The notes under the pieces were generated by a model. That model saw only the letters and a program-made list of their open reading frames with translations. It had not been told where the DNA came from and did no database searches. Below, piece after piece: positions 1 to 8,767 of a DNA stretch of 58,709 nucleotides (positions within the stretch are counted from its first letter, which is position 1; the number at the start of each line of letters is the position of its first letter). The stretch is taken from assembly GCA_964495595.1 (NCBI GenBank), contig CAZBWH010000009.1, positions 1-58,709 on the forward strand. The letters are read 5' to 3'. The translations under genes were made by a program, and so were the position numbers. Source of the stretch: CALMFQ01 sp964495595 (GTDB taxonomy: Bacteria; Pseudomonadota; Gammaproteobacteria; Burkholderiales; SCOH01).

Positions 1-23
1 GATATGAAGAATCGGAGATAACG

Positions 24-1268
24 ATGCTGATTGAAGTAAAAGTACCGCAACTGCCAGAGTCCGTAACCGAAGCGACGCTGGTGTCCTGGCACAAGGCCGA
101 AGGCGAATACGTACAACGCGACGAGAACCTGATCGATCTGGAAACTGACAAGGTAGTGCTGGAGTTGCCGGCACCCCAGGCCGGTGTGCTGGTGAAAATC
201 ATCAAGAAAAATGGCGAAACGGCCGTCAGCAACGAGCTGATCGCCCAGATCGACACCGAAGCCAAAGCTGGTGACGTTGCTCCGGCTGCCGCTGCTGCTG
301 CGCCGGCAGCTGCCGCCCCGGCCGCGAAGCAGGAAGCCGCTGCCAGCCCGGCGGCGCGCAAGCTGATCGAAGAAAACAATCTGAATGCCGGCGCGATCGA
401 CGGCACTGGCCGTGGTGGCCGTGTCACCAAGGAAGACGTGGTCAACAAGCTGGCGACCCCGGCTGCCGCACCTGCTGCCGTACCCGCGGCTGCTGCAGCA
501 CCGGCTGCTGCTCCTTCGTTGCTGGCTGCTACCCCGGCAGCTGTCAACGTGCAGAACGTGCTGGGCGGTCGTCCTGAGCAACGCGTACCGATGTCGCGCC
601 TGCGTCAGCGTGTTGCCGAACGTCTGGTGCAGTCGCAGCAGACCAATGCGATCCTGACCACCTTCAACGAGCTGAACATGCAGCCGGTGATGGACCTGCG
701 CAACAAGTACAAGGACAAGTTCGAGAAGGAACACGGCGTCAAGCTTGGTTTCATGTCGTTCTTCGTCAAGGCTGCGGTACATGCGCTGAAGAAATACCCG
801 GTGCTGAATGCCTCGGTCGACGGCACCGATATCATCTACCACGGTTACTTCGACATCGGTGTGGCAGTGGGCAGCCCGCGTGGCCTGGTCGTGCCGATCA
901 TCCGCAATGCCGATCAGCTGAGCCTGGCTGAAATCGAGAAGCAGATCGCCGATTACGGCAAACGTGCGCAGGAAGGCAAGCTGGGCATCGAAGAACTGAC
1001 CGGCGGCACCTACACCATCTCCAACGGTGGCACTTTCGGCTCGATGATGTCGACCCCGATCATCAACCCGCCGCAAGCCGCAATTCTCGGCATGCACGCG
1101 ACCAAGGAACGCGCCGTGGTCGAAAACGGCCAGGTGGTGGTGCGCCCGATGATGTATCTGGCTCAGTCCTACGATCACCGTATCATCGACGGCCGCGAAG
1201 CGGTGTTGAGCCTGGTGGCGATCAAGGATGTGCTGGAAGATCCGTCGCGCCTGCTGCTGGATCTGTAA
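24..1268 (+). CDS. sucB: Dihydrolipoyllysine-residue succinyltransferase (E2 of 2-oxoglutarate dehydrogenase)
   Basis: This is the E2 core of the 2-oxoglutarate dehydrogenase complex, which transfers the succinyl group from lipoamide to CoA in the cytoplasmic TCA cycle. The 414-residue protein has an N-terminal lipoyl domain with the lipoylated Lys at about residue 43 (motif ETDKVVLE). An Ala/Pro-rich linker (about 85-105) leads to the peripheral-subunit-binding domain (about 107-145), then a second Ala/Pro linker (about 145-175). The catalytic acyltransferase domain ends with the active-site motif SYDHRIIDGREA. The length is normal for the family. A purine-rich ribosome site (cggagata) precedes the ATG. 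sucA (E1) would lie just outside the left edge; lpd, sucC and sucD follow, as in many Neisseriales. Confidence 0.97.
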   Translation: MLIEVKVPQLPESVTEATLVSWHKAEGEYVQRDENLIDLETDKVVLELPAPQAGVLVKIIKKNGETAVSNELIAQIDTEAKAGDVAPAAAAAAPAAAAPAAKQEAAASPAARKLIEENNLNAGAIDGTGRGGRVTKEDVVNKLATPAAAPAAVPAAAAAPAAAPSLLAATPAAVNVQNVLGGRPEQRVPMSRLRQRVAERLVQSQQTNAILTTFNELNMQPVMDLRNKYKDKFEKEHGVKLGFMSFFVKAAVHALKKYPVLNASVDGTDIIYHGYFDIGVAVGSPRGLVVPIIRNADQLSLAEIEKQIADYGKRAQEGKLGIEELTGGTYTISNGGTFGSMMSTPIINPPQAAILGMHATKERAVVENGQVVVRPMMYLAQSYDHRIIDGREAVLSLVAIKDVLEDPSRLLLDL

Positions 1269-1278
1269 TTGTCTAAAC

Positions 1279-1380
1279 CCTGAACCACAGAGCACACAGA
1301 GAACGCAGAGTTTGCACAGAGAAAGCCGTTTGAATTCTCTGTGTGAACTCGGTGTCCTCTGCGATCTCCGTGGTTCAGGA
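1279..1380. repeat. Long imperfect palindrome made of ACAGAG-type repeats
   Basis: The gap between sucB and lpd is almost filled by a palindrome. The left arm starts at CCTGAACCACAGAG (1279) and the right arm ends with CCGTGGTTCAGG (1369-1380); the two arms match imperfectly over about 48 bases each. Inside the left arm the unit ACAGAG or GCAGAG recurs with roughly 10-11 base spacing. Related ACCACAGAG...ACACAGAG stem-loops are known as dispersed intergenic repeats in many bacteria. In RNA it would form one long hairpin inside the suc transcript, where it could stabilise or attenuate the message. Confidence 0.8.
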
Positions 1381-1397
1381 TTCTAAAAGGTTTGCCC

Positions 1398-2828
1398 ATG
1401 TCCAAATCGTTTGACGTAGTCGTAATCGGCGGTGGCCCCGGTGGCTACGTTGCCGCCATTCGCGCCGCACAGCTCGGCTTCAACACCGCCTGTGTCGATG
1501 AAAACAAGAATGCCGCCGGCAAGGCCGCTCTGGGCGGCACTTGCTTGAACGTTGGTTGTATCCCGTCGAAAGCCCTGCTGGAATCGTCGGAAAACTACTA
1601 CCGTATCAACCACGAATTCGCCGCGCACGGTATCAGCGTCAAGGACGCCAAAATCGACGTCGGCCAGATGATTGCGCGCAAGCAGAAGATCGTTGACCAG
1701 TTCACCGGCGGCATCCAGTTGCTGTTCAAGAAAAACAAGGTGGCCAGCATCAACGGCCATGGCAAGATTCTCAAACGCGAAAACGAAAAGTGGCAGATCG
1801 AAGTCTCCGGCGACAACCCGGAAACCATCGAAGCGCAACACGTGATCATCGCTTCCGGTTCCAAGCCGCGTTATCTGCCGGGCATCACCGTCGATAATAT
1901 CGACGTGCTCGACAACGTCGGTGCGCTGGATCTGAAAGAAGTGCCGAAGCGTCTGGGCGTGATCGGCGCCGGCGTCATCGGTCTGGAAATGAGCAGCGTC
2001 TGGCGCCGTCTGGGTGCCGAAGTCACCATTCTTGAAGCGATGCCGGCATTTCTCGGCGCGGCTGACGAAGAAGTGGCCAAGCTGGCACAACGTATTTTCA
2101 CCAAGGAACTCGGCCTGAAAATCGAAACCGGCGTGAAAATCGGCGAAGTGGCCAAAGACAAGAAGGGCATCAAGATCAATTATGAAGATGCAGCCGGCGC
2201 CAAGCAGGTGCTGGATTGCGACAAGCTGATCGTGGCCGTAGGCCGGGTGCCGAACACTGACAATATTGCCGCTCCGGAAGTCGGTCTGCGTATTGATGGC
2301 CGTGGCTTCATCGAGGTTGATGGCCATTGCCACACCGGCATCCCCAACATCTGGGCAGTGGGCGACGTGGTGCGTGGCCCGATGCTGGCACACAAGGCGT
2401 CGGAAGAGGGCGTTGCCGTGGCCGAGCGTATCGCTGGTCAGGCTGGTCATGTCGATTTCAACACCGTTCCGTGGGTGATCTACACCCAGCCGGAAATTGC
2501 CTGGGTCGGCAAGACCGAGCAGCAGTTGAAAGCTGACGGCGTGGATTACAAGAAAGGCTCGTTCCCGTTTGCCGCCAATGGCCGTGCACACGGCATGAAT
2601 GCCGCGGTGGGCTTCGTCAAGATGCTGGCCGACGCAAAAACCGACCGTATTCTCGGCGTACACATCGTTGGCCCGTTTGCGTCCGAGCTGATCTCCGAAG
2701 CCGTTGTGGCGATGGAGTTCCGTGCCAGCAGCGAAGACATCGCCCGCATCGTCCACGCGCATCCGTCGCTGTCGGAAGCGATGCACGAAGCGGCGCTGGC
2801 CGTTGATAAACGTGCTTTGCACAGCTGA
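1398..2828 (+). CDS. lpdA: Dihydrolipoyl dehydrogenase (E3)
   Basis: This FAD flavoprotein disulfide reductase re-oxidises the dihydrolipoyl groups of the E2 subunit with NAD+. The 476-residue protein opens with the FAD-binding motif VVVIGGGPGGYVAA. The redox-active disulfide CLNVGC is at about residues 49-54. A second nucleotide-binding fold (GVIGAGVIGLEMSSVWRRLG) binds NAD. The C-terminal dimerisation domain carries the catalytic HAHPSLSEAMHE motif. I chose the ATG at 1398; an in-frame TTG at 1392 would add only two residues. The gene lies between sucB and sucCD, so it most likely serves the 2-oxoglutarate complex, and possibly other 2-oxoacid dehydrogenases. Confidence 0.97.
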   Translation: MSKSFDVVVIGGGPGGYVAAIRAAQLGFNTACVDENKNAAGKAALGGTCLNVGCIPSKALLESSENYYRINHEFAAHGISVKDAKIDVGQMIARKQKIVDQFTGGIQLLFKKNKVASINGHGKILKRENEKWQIEVSGDNPETIEAQHVIIASGSKPRYLPGITVDNIDVLDNVGALDLKEVPKRLGVIGAGVIGLEMSSVWRRLGAEVTILEAMPAFLGAADEEVAKLAQRIFTKELGLKIETGVKIGEVAKDKKGIKINYEDAAGAKQVLDCDKLIVAVGRVPNTDNIAAPEVGLRIDGRGFIEVDGHCHTGIPNIWAVGDVVRGPMLAHKASEEGVAVAERIAGQAGHVDFNTVPWVIYTQPEIAWVGKTEQQLKADGVDYKKGSFPFAANGRAHGMNAAVGFVKMLADAKTDRILGVHIVGPFASELISEAVVAMEFRASSEDIARIVHAHPSLSEAMHEAALAVDKRALHS

Positions 2829-2969
2829 TTTAGGGTTTTCCTGAAGTGCTCCCGGTGGCCAGCCCAGCTATGCTGCCGGGGTTTCGCTCCATAACGATAT
2901 TTGAATCCGTTCCGGCGAGTGTCAGTTTGCCGGGCCTGGATTCTTAACTGGAATACAAGGACTGTTCAG

Positions 2970-4142
2970 ATGAATCTGCACGAGTATCAAGCCAAGGAAC
3001 TGCTGGCCAAATATGGCCTGCCGGTGCAACAGGGCATTCTCGCCAACACTCCGGAAGAAGCCGCCAACGCTTTCCGCGGCCTGGGTGGCAAATTTGCCGT
3101 GATCAAGGCGCAGGTGCATGCCGGCGGCCGTGGCAAGGCCGGTGGCGTGAAAGTGGTCAAATCCGCAGACGAAGCCGCCGAAGTGGCGAAAAACCTGCTC
3201 GGCACGCGTCTGGTGACGTATCAGACAGACGCTGGCGGTCAGCCGGTGCACAGCGTGCTGGTATGTGAAGACATGTATCCGGTGCAGCGCGAGCTGTATC
3301 TGGGCGCCGTGGTGGATCGTGGTACCCGTCGCGTGACTTTCATGGCCTCGACCGAAGGTGGCGTCGAGATCGAAGAAGTGGCGCACAACACCCCGGAAAA
3401 AATCCTCAAGGTAACGGTTGATCCGCTGGTTGGCCTGCTGCCGTTCCAGGCGCGTGAAGTTGGCTTCCAGCTGGGCCTGAACGACGAGCAGATCAAACAG
3501 TTCACCAAACTGATGACTGGCGCTTACCGTGCTTTCGTCGAAAACGATTTCGCGCTGTTCGAAATCAACCCGCTGGCCATCCGTGGCGACGGCAGCCTGT
3601 GCTGCGTCGATGCCAAGGTCGGTATCGACTCCAACGCCATGTTCCGTCAGCCGGCATTGGCCGCAGCGCGCGACAAATCGCAAGAGAATGAGCGTGAACT
3701 GAAAGCGTCCGAGTTCGACCTGAACTACGTTGCGCTGGAAGGCAACATCGGCTGTATGGTCAACGGCGCCGGTCTGGCGATGGCGACCATGGACATCATC
3801 AAGCTCTACGGCGGTCAGCCGGCCAACTTCCTCGACGTTGGTGGTGGCGCGACCAAAGAGCGCGTGATCGAAGCGTTCAAGCTGATTCTGGCCGATCCGT
3901 CGGTGCAGGGCGTGCTGATCAACATTTTCGGCGGCATCGTCCGCTGCGACATGATTGCCGAAGCGATCATCGCCGCAGTGAAAGAAGTAAACGTGACTGT
4001 GCCGGTGGTGGTGCGTCTGGAAGGCAACAATGCCGAACTGGGCGCGAAGATTCTGGACGAATCGGGTCTGAAACTGACCGCTGCACAAGGCCTGGCCGAT
4101 GCAGCCCAGAAAATCGTTGCTGCTGTCAAAGCCGCAGCCTAA
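2970..4142 (+). CDS. sucC: Succinyl-CoA synthetase, beta subunit
   Basis: The beta subunit of ADP-forming succinyl-CoA synthetase carries the ATP-grasp nucleotide site and, with SucD, makes ATP and succinate from succinyl-CoA. The 390-residue protein begins MNLHEYQAKELLAKYGLPV, the standard family start. The nucleotide-site region KAQVHAGGRGKAGGVK is near residues 46-61. The C-terminal CoA-ligase domain contains FGGIVRCDMIAEAI. The reading frame is open upstream to 2901, but the ATG at 2970 matches the family start and follows a purine-rich stretch (ggaatacaagga). About 140 bases without another gene separate it from lpd, and sucD follows after 18 bases. Confidence 0.97.
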   Translation: MNLHEYQAKELLAKYGLPVQQGILANTPEEAANAFRGLGGKFAVIKAQVHAGGRGKAGGVKVVKSADEAAEVAKNLLGTRLVTYQTDAGGQPVHSVLVCEDMYPVQRELYLGAVVDRGTRRVTFMASTEGGVEIEEVAHNTPEKILKVTVDPLVGLLPFQAREVGFQLGLNDEQIKQFTKLMTGAYRAFVENDFALFEINPLAIRGDGSLCCVDAKVGIDSNAMFRQPALAAARDKSQENERELKASEFDLNYVALEGNIGCMVNGAGLAMATMDIIKLYGGQPANFLDVGGGATKERVIEAFKLILADPSVQGVLINIFGGIVRCDMIAEAIIAAVKEVNVTVPVVVRLEGNNAELGAKILDESGLKLTAAQGLADAAQKIVAAVKAAA

Positions 4143-4160
4143 GCCACCTAGGAGTCGATA

Positions 4161-5045
<885 letters not shown>

Positions 5046-5065
5046 ATTACTGCTTTCCGGCTCGA

Positions 5066-5100
5066 CAACAACGCCACCTTCGGGTGGCGTTGTTGCTTGT
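5066..5100 (+). terminator. Rho-independent terminator of the suc operon
   Basis: A perfect 13-bp stem (CAACAACGCCACC / GGTGGCGTTGTTG, 5066-5078 and 5083-5095) is closed by a stable TTCG tetraloop and followed by CTTGT. It lies 20 bases after the sucD stop. The T tract is short, but the stem is very strong. Confidence 0.88.
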
Positions 5101-5287
5101 ATATAAGCTGGCAACGGGCGACCAGATCGATAAAAATAGCCGCTCGTCGGTATCTACAATGCGAACAATCAGGACTTTCAGATGGCTCTGCCTGCAGAGC
5201 AATACCAGAGCGGGCTGCGAGTGCCAGCACGGCCATCAGGTGGTTGTGCATTCTGAAATCCTTGTGTAAGGCTGTATTTTGGCCTGC

Positions 5288-5346
5288 GGGCAGAAGATTG
5301 ATGGCCTGCTGGCCATTTAATGTATTGAAATGGCCAGCATCTGCCC
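5288..5346. repeat. Long interrupted hairpin before the MntA/HepT remnants
   Basis: TGCTGGCCATTT (5307-5318) is the exact complement of AAATGGCCAGCA (5328-5339), giving a 12-bp stem with a 9-base AT-rich loop. An outer 7-bp stem GGGCAGA/TCTGCCC (5288-5294/5340-5346) extends it across a bulge. The sequence GGCTTTTTA follows, so it could terminate rightward transcription; it could equally be an operator ahead of the toxin-antitoxin pair. The rest of 5101-5371 shows no gene. Confidence 0.6.
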
Positions 5347-5371
5347 GGCTTTTTATCAGATAGGATTGAGC

Positions 5372-5660
5372 ATGCGACCTTCTGTGGTGCTGAACATGAA
5401 GCGCAGCGCGGTGCGCGAGGCCACTGGCCGCTTTCGCGCCGCTAACCCGCGCATTTTCGGCTCGGTGCTGCACGGCACCGATCAGGATGGCGGTGATCTC
5501 GATCTGCTGGTAGACGCGCTGCCGGGCGCGACCTTTTGATCTGGGCGGCCTGCAAGACGAGCTGGAGTCATTGCTCGGCATTCATGTCGATCTGTTGACG
5601 CCGGATGATCTGTCGCCGGCATTCCGCGCCAGAGTGCTGGCGGAGGCGCAGCCGGTATGA
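5372..5660 (+). pseudogene. MntA-type nucleotidyltransferase antitoxin, frameshifted
   Basis: The first 55 codons (5372-5539) encode the start of a minimal nucleotidyltransferase: FGSVLHGTDQDGGDLDLLVD matches the GSxxxG...DxD catalytic motif of the MNT family. The frame breaks in the run CCTTTTGATC near 5534. Dropping one T restores FDLGGLQDELESLLG and HVDLLTPDDLSP through to a TGA at 5658, giving about 96 residues, a normal MntA length. In intact systems MntA AMPylates the HEPN toxin HepT to neutralise it. The stop overlaps the start of the next gene (ATGA), typical of the mntA-hepT pair. The single-base insertion in a T run could be true decay or a sequencing error. Confidence 0.8.
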
Positions 5661-6020
5661 GTGCAAACAGGCCGCCGGATTATCTGGGCCACATGTTTCA
5701 GGCGGCAACGGATGCCTGCATTTTTGTGCAGGGCCAGGCGAAAGACGATTTGTTTTGCTGACAAGCGTACCCAGCAGGCGGTGGTCATGAGCCTCATCAT
5801 CGTCGGTGAAGCCGCCACCAAAGTGATGGACTGCTACGCCGAGTTCGCCCAGGCTCACCCCCAAGTGCCTTGGCGCAGCATGCGCGGCATGCGTAACCGC
5901 ATTGCCCACGGCTATTTCGATATCAACCTTGAGGTGGCTTGGAATACCGTGCAACTGGCCTTGCCGGATTTGCTCAGACAGTTGCCCGCCGTGCGCCAGG
6001 CGGCCGGGTGGGCAAGGTGT
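5657..6020 (+). pseudogene. HepT-type HEPN ribonuclease toxin (DUF86), frameshifted
   Basis: Starting at the ATG that overlaps the upstream stop, MSANRPPDYLGHMFQAATDA is followed by a stop at about 5750. One frame over, the protein continues DKRTQQAVVMSLIIVGEAAT, then the HEPN catalytic motif MRGMRNRIAHGYF (Rx4HxY) and VAWNTVQLALPDLLRQLP. The whole resembles DUF86/HepT toxins, tRNA-acting members of the HEPN ribonuclease fold. The break is one extra base near 5750 (TTTGTTTTGC). The natural stop also seems lost: the frame runs on to 6206 across the 3' end of the opposite-strand gene. The right boundary given is the end of recognisable similarity and is approximate. Confidence 0.78.
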
Positions 6021-6060
6021 TGCCCATGCGCCCACTGCCGGCTCTGGCGTGGTGGGGGTT

Positions 6061-7233
6061 TTAGCCGAGGGCTTGTTCCAGGTCGGCGATCAAATCGGCT
6101 GTGTCTTCCAGGCCAACTGACAAACGCAGCATTGCGTCGGAAATGCCGCGCCGGGTGCGTTCTGCGGCGGTCAGGCCATGATGGGTGGTGGTGCAGGGCT
6201 GGGTGACGAGGCTTTCGACGCCGCCAAGGCTGGGGGCGAGGGTGAAGAGTTTCAGGCGGTCGGCGACGCGGGTGGCGTCTGCACCGGTGCCGGCAATTTC
6301 GATGGTCAGCATGCCGCCGAATCCGTACATCTGGTCTTTGGCCAGTGCATGCCCAGGGAAGGAGGGCAGGCCTGGAAAGTAGACGCGGCTGACTTTGGGG
6401 TGGCGGGTCATGGCTTCGGCGATCTGCTGGGCGGATTCGTTATGCTGGCGTACGCGAACGACCAGGGTACGCAGGCTGCGGGCAAGCAGTGATGCGGTGG
6501 CCGGGGCAATGGTTGAGCCGAGATTCTTGCGCCAGTCCCATACCGGCTGCAGCAGTTCTTTTGAGCCCATCAAGGCGCCGGCGGTCAGGTCGCTGTGCCC
6601 GCCGAGATATTTGGTGGCGCTGTGGACGACGAAATCGGCGCCCAGTTCCAGCGGGCGTTGATTGACGGGGGAGGCGAAGGTGTTGTCAACCGCGACGCGG
6701 GCGCCGTGGGCATGCGCTTGGGCGGCGATGGCGCGGATGTCGAGCACTTCGAGGGTGGGGTTGGCGGGTGTTTCAAAAAATACCAGTTTGGCGCCAGCGG
6801 CAAGCAAGGTATCCAGTTGACCCAGTTCGCTGCCCAGAATGAAGTCGGTTTTGATGCCCAGCAAGGGCAACTGGTTGGCCAGCAGCTCCAGTGTGCCGCC
6901 GTAGACGTCGCCCACGCAGATGATGCCTTCGCGGCCATGGGTGAGGAACAAGGCGGATTCGGCCGCCATGCCGGAGCAGAATGACCAGGCGGCCTCTGCG
7001 CCTTCCAGGTTGGCGAGGGTTTCTTCGATGGCGAAGATGGATGGATTCAGGCCGTAGCGTGTGTAGAGGCTGCCGGGCTGCTGGCCATTGATGACGTCGA
7101 GGAGCGCTGCCGTCGATGGAAATGCGAAGGTGGTGGTGTCATACACCGGGAGATGCGGGCTGCCGTGCGCGTCCTGGATGCTGTGGCCGTGAATGGCGCA
7201 GGTGGACAGGCCGGGTGGGGTGCGATCGGTCAT
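6061..7233 (-). CDS. Trans-sulfuration PLP enzyme (cystathionine gamma-synthase/lyase family)
   Basis: This 390-residue member of the Cys/Met-metabolism PLP family acts in the cytoplasm on homoserine- or cysteine-derived substrates. The PLP lysine is K208 in SATKYLGGHSD. The cofactor-stacking Tyr is in DVYGGT (about 109-114), and D183 (AVDNTFASP) contacts the pyridine nitrogen. SLYTRYGLNPS (about 55-65) is the conserved active-site loop from the neighbouring subunit. Family members include cystathionine gamma-synthase, cystathionine lyases, O-succinylhomoserine sulfhydrylase and methionine gamma-lyase; the sequence alone does not decide between them. No methionine genes are adjacent. It converges on the HepT remnant. 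Confidence 0.85.
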   Translation of the reverse strand: MTDRTPPGLSTCAIHGHSIQDAHGSPHLPVYDTTTFAFPSTAALLDVINGQQPGSLYTRYGLNPSIFAIEETLANLEGAEAAWSFCSGMAAESALFLTHGREGIICVGDVYGGTLELLANQLPLLGIKTDFILGSELGQLDTLLAAGAKLVFFETPANPTLEVLDIRAIAAQAHAHGARVAVDNTFASPVNQRPLELGADFVVHSATKYLGGHSDLTAGALMGSKELLQPVWDWRKNLGSTIAPATASLLARSLRTLVVRVRQHNESAQQIAEAMTRHPKVSRVYFPGLPSFPGHALAKDQMYGFGGMLTIEIAGTGADATRVADRLKLFTLAPSLGGVESLVTQPCTTTHHGLTAAERTRRGISDAMLRLSVGLEDTADLIADLEQALG

Positions 7234-7436
7234 TCGGGGGCTCCTGGTTGTTGGCTGCGGTGCTGGGGGGTATTTACTGCGGATGGTTTGCCCTTGTCAA
7301 TCCTGGGCGGGTACCGGGGCCGCCGAGGGGGCATTGGGGCGCCGGTACTGGCGCGATATGGAACGAGAGCGCTACAGTAGCGCCATTGCGCTGTCTTTTC
7401 ATGGTTATTGAGCGCCCCTGCGGGGGCGTGGGTCAT

Positions 7437-8114
7437 ATGCACATTCCCATTCTGCTGAACACCGGACACTGGCTGGCGGTCAATAAGCCGGCCGGGCTTA
7501 ACTTTCATTCCGAAGACGGCGAGGCCGGGCTGGTGGCGTTGTTGCGCCAGCAACTTGGCTGCGAGCTGTTTGCGGTGCATCGGCTGGACAAACTCACCTC
7601 CGGCATCGTGTTGTTCGGCAAAAGCCCTGCAGCCGCCAATCAGCTGGCCGAACAATTGCGTAACCGGCAAATGCAGAAGTTTTATATTGCCTTGTCGGAT
7701 CAGAAGCCGGGCAAGAAGCAGGGGGCGATCATTGGCGACATGGCCAAGAGCCGCAATGGCACCTGGCGCCTGACGCGCAGCAAGGATAATCCGGCGATTA
7801 CTCGGTTTTTCAGCTGGGGGCTGGATAATGGCCTGCGGCTGTTCCTGCTGCAATTGCACAGTGGCAAGACTCACCAGCTGCGGGTGGCGATGAAGAGCCT
7901 GGGCGCACCGGTGTTGGGCGACGTGGCTTACGGCGCCAGGGCTGAGGTGGATCGCGGTTATCTGCATGCGTGGGCGGTGCGGTTTGCGTTTGAGGGCGAC
8001 GCCATCGAACTGATCTGCCCGCCGACTGAGGGGGCGGCGTTTGCCGATCCGGCTTTGCAGCAGCAATTGGCGGTGATCAATCCACCTTGGGCGTTGCCCT
8101 GGCCGAAGCGGTAG
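7437..8114 (+). CDS. Small RluA-family pseudouridine synthase
   Basis: The 225-residue protein has the RluA-class catalytic motif HRLDKLTSGIVLFGK with the nucleophile Asp at about residue 51, and later motifs LHSGKTHQLRVAMKSLGAPVLGD typical of the family (given here as LHSGKTHQLRVAMK and LGAPVLGDVAYG). It lacks an N-terminal S4 RNA-binding domain and resembles the short Rlu subfamily of unassigned RNA target. I chose the ATG at 7437 because the family motif ILLNTGHWLAVNKPAG follows it directly. An in-frame ATG at 7401 would add 12 residues. The gene is divergent from the PLP enzyme gene and appears monocistronic. Confidence 0.85.
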   Translation: MHIPILLNTGHWLAVNKPAGLNFHSEDGEAGLVALLRQQLGCELFAVHRLDKLTSGIVLFGKSPAAANQLAEQLRNRQMQKFYIALSDQKPGKKQGAIIGDMAKSRNGTWRLTRSKDNPAITRFFSWGLDNGLRLFLLQLHSGKTHQLRVAMKSLGAPVLGDVAYGARAEVDRGYLHAWAVRFAFEGDAIELICPPTEGAAFADPALQQQLAVINPPWALPWPKR

Positions 8115-8166
8115 CGCTTCTCTAACAGGCATCGGCCTGCAGGCCGCTCTGGTATTGCCTCGCAGG

Positions 8167-8205
8167 CCGGGCTGCAAGGCAATGTGGACGGGCCTTGCAG
8201 CCCGG
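8167..8205. terminator. Strong hairpin after the pseudouridine synthase gene
   Basis: CCGGGCTGCAAGGC (8167-8180) pairs perfectly with GCCTTGCAGCCCGG (8192-8205) across an 11-base loop, followed by TTGGTTTCC. It lies about 50 bases past the stop and about 90 bases before bfr. The stem is strong but the T tract is poor, so it may be a terminator or a REP-like element. Confidence 0.6.
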
Positions 8206-8296
8206 TTGGTTTCCGTGGTGTCAACCGTTGCGGGCCGGCTGGCGTTGGCCGGGCAGGCAGGCTATTCTGCAGTTTTTGCGATAGAGGAGCGTCATC

Positions 8297-8767
8297 ATGC
8301 AAGGCAATCAAGCAATCATCGATATCCTGAATGATCTGCTGGCCGGGGAGCTGGCGGCGCGGGATCAGTATTTCATCCATTCGCGGATGTTGTCGGAGTG
8401 GGGGCTGACCCGGCTGGCCGAGCGGATCGGACATGAGATGGCCGACGAAACCGCCCATGCCGATGCGCTGATCCGGCGCATCCTGTTTCTGGAAGGGCGG
8501 CCGAACATGGTGCCGGCGCCGCTGGCGATTGGCCACGATGTGCCGTCGATGCTGGCCAGCGATCTGCAGGTGGAGCTGGAGGTGGTGGCCAGCCTGCGGC
8601 AGGCGATTGCGGCCTGCGAACAGGCTGGCGACTATGTTACGCGCGACGTGCTGATGCCGTTGCTGGAAGACACCGAACACGATCACGCTCACTGGCTGGA
8701 GCAGCAGTTGCGCCTGATCGGCTTGATGGGGTTGCAGAACTATCTGCAAAGTCAGGCATCGGCCTGA
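8297..8767 (+). CDS. bfr: Bacterioferritin lacking the heme-ligand methionine
   Basis: This 156-residue ferritin-fold protein stores iron in a 24-subunit cage. The diiron ferroxidase ligands are visible: E18 (GELAARDQYF), E51 and H54 (ADETAHAD), E93, E127 and H130 (TEHDHAHW). The C-terminus GLQNYLQ is typical. In canonical bacterioferritins residue 52 is the Met that ligates the inter-subunit heme; here it is Thr (E-T-A-H). Heme-ligand-lacking subunits are known in bacteria with two Bfr types, such as Neisseria and pseudomonads, where they co-assemble with a Met-containing partner. No second bfr is in the window. The ribosome site gaggagcg precedes the ATG. The last 16 bases overlap the opposite-strand kinase gene. 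Confidence 0.93.
   Translation: MQGNQAIIDILNDLLAGELAARDQYFIHSRMLSEWGLTRLAERIGHEMADETAHADALIRRILFLEGRPNMVPAPLAIGHDVPSMLASDLQVELEVVASLRQAIAACEQAGDYVTRDVLMPLLEDTEHDHAHWLEQQLRLIGLMGLQNYLQSQASA

Noticed and set aside
1383..2822. 479-codon minus-strand frame opposite lpd
   Set aside because: Shadow of lpd with the same His/Asp-rich composition and no domain.
5101..5371. Short frames 5084-5363 as small genes
   Set aside because: No ribosome site, no recognisable domain and atypical composition; best read as non-coding.
8115..8296. REP-family repeat array in the gap before bfr
   Set aside because: Similar GC-rich words (TTGCAGGCCGG-like) occur here and near 10.7 kb, but apart from the hairpins listed they do not repeat with defined units.
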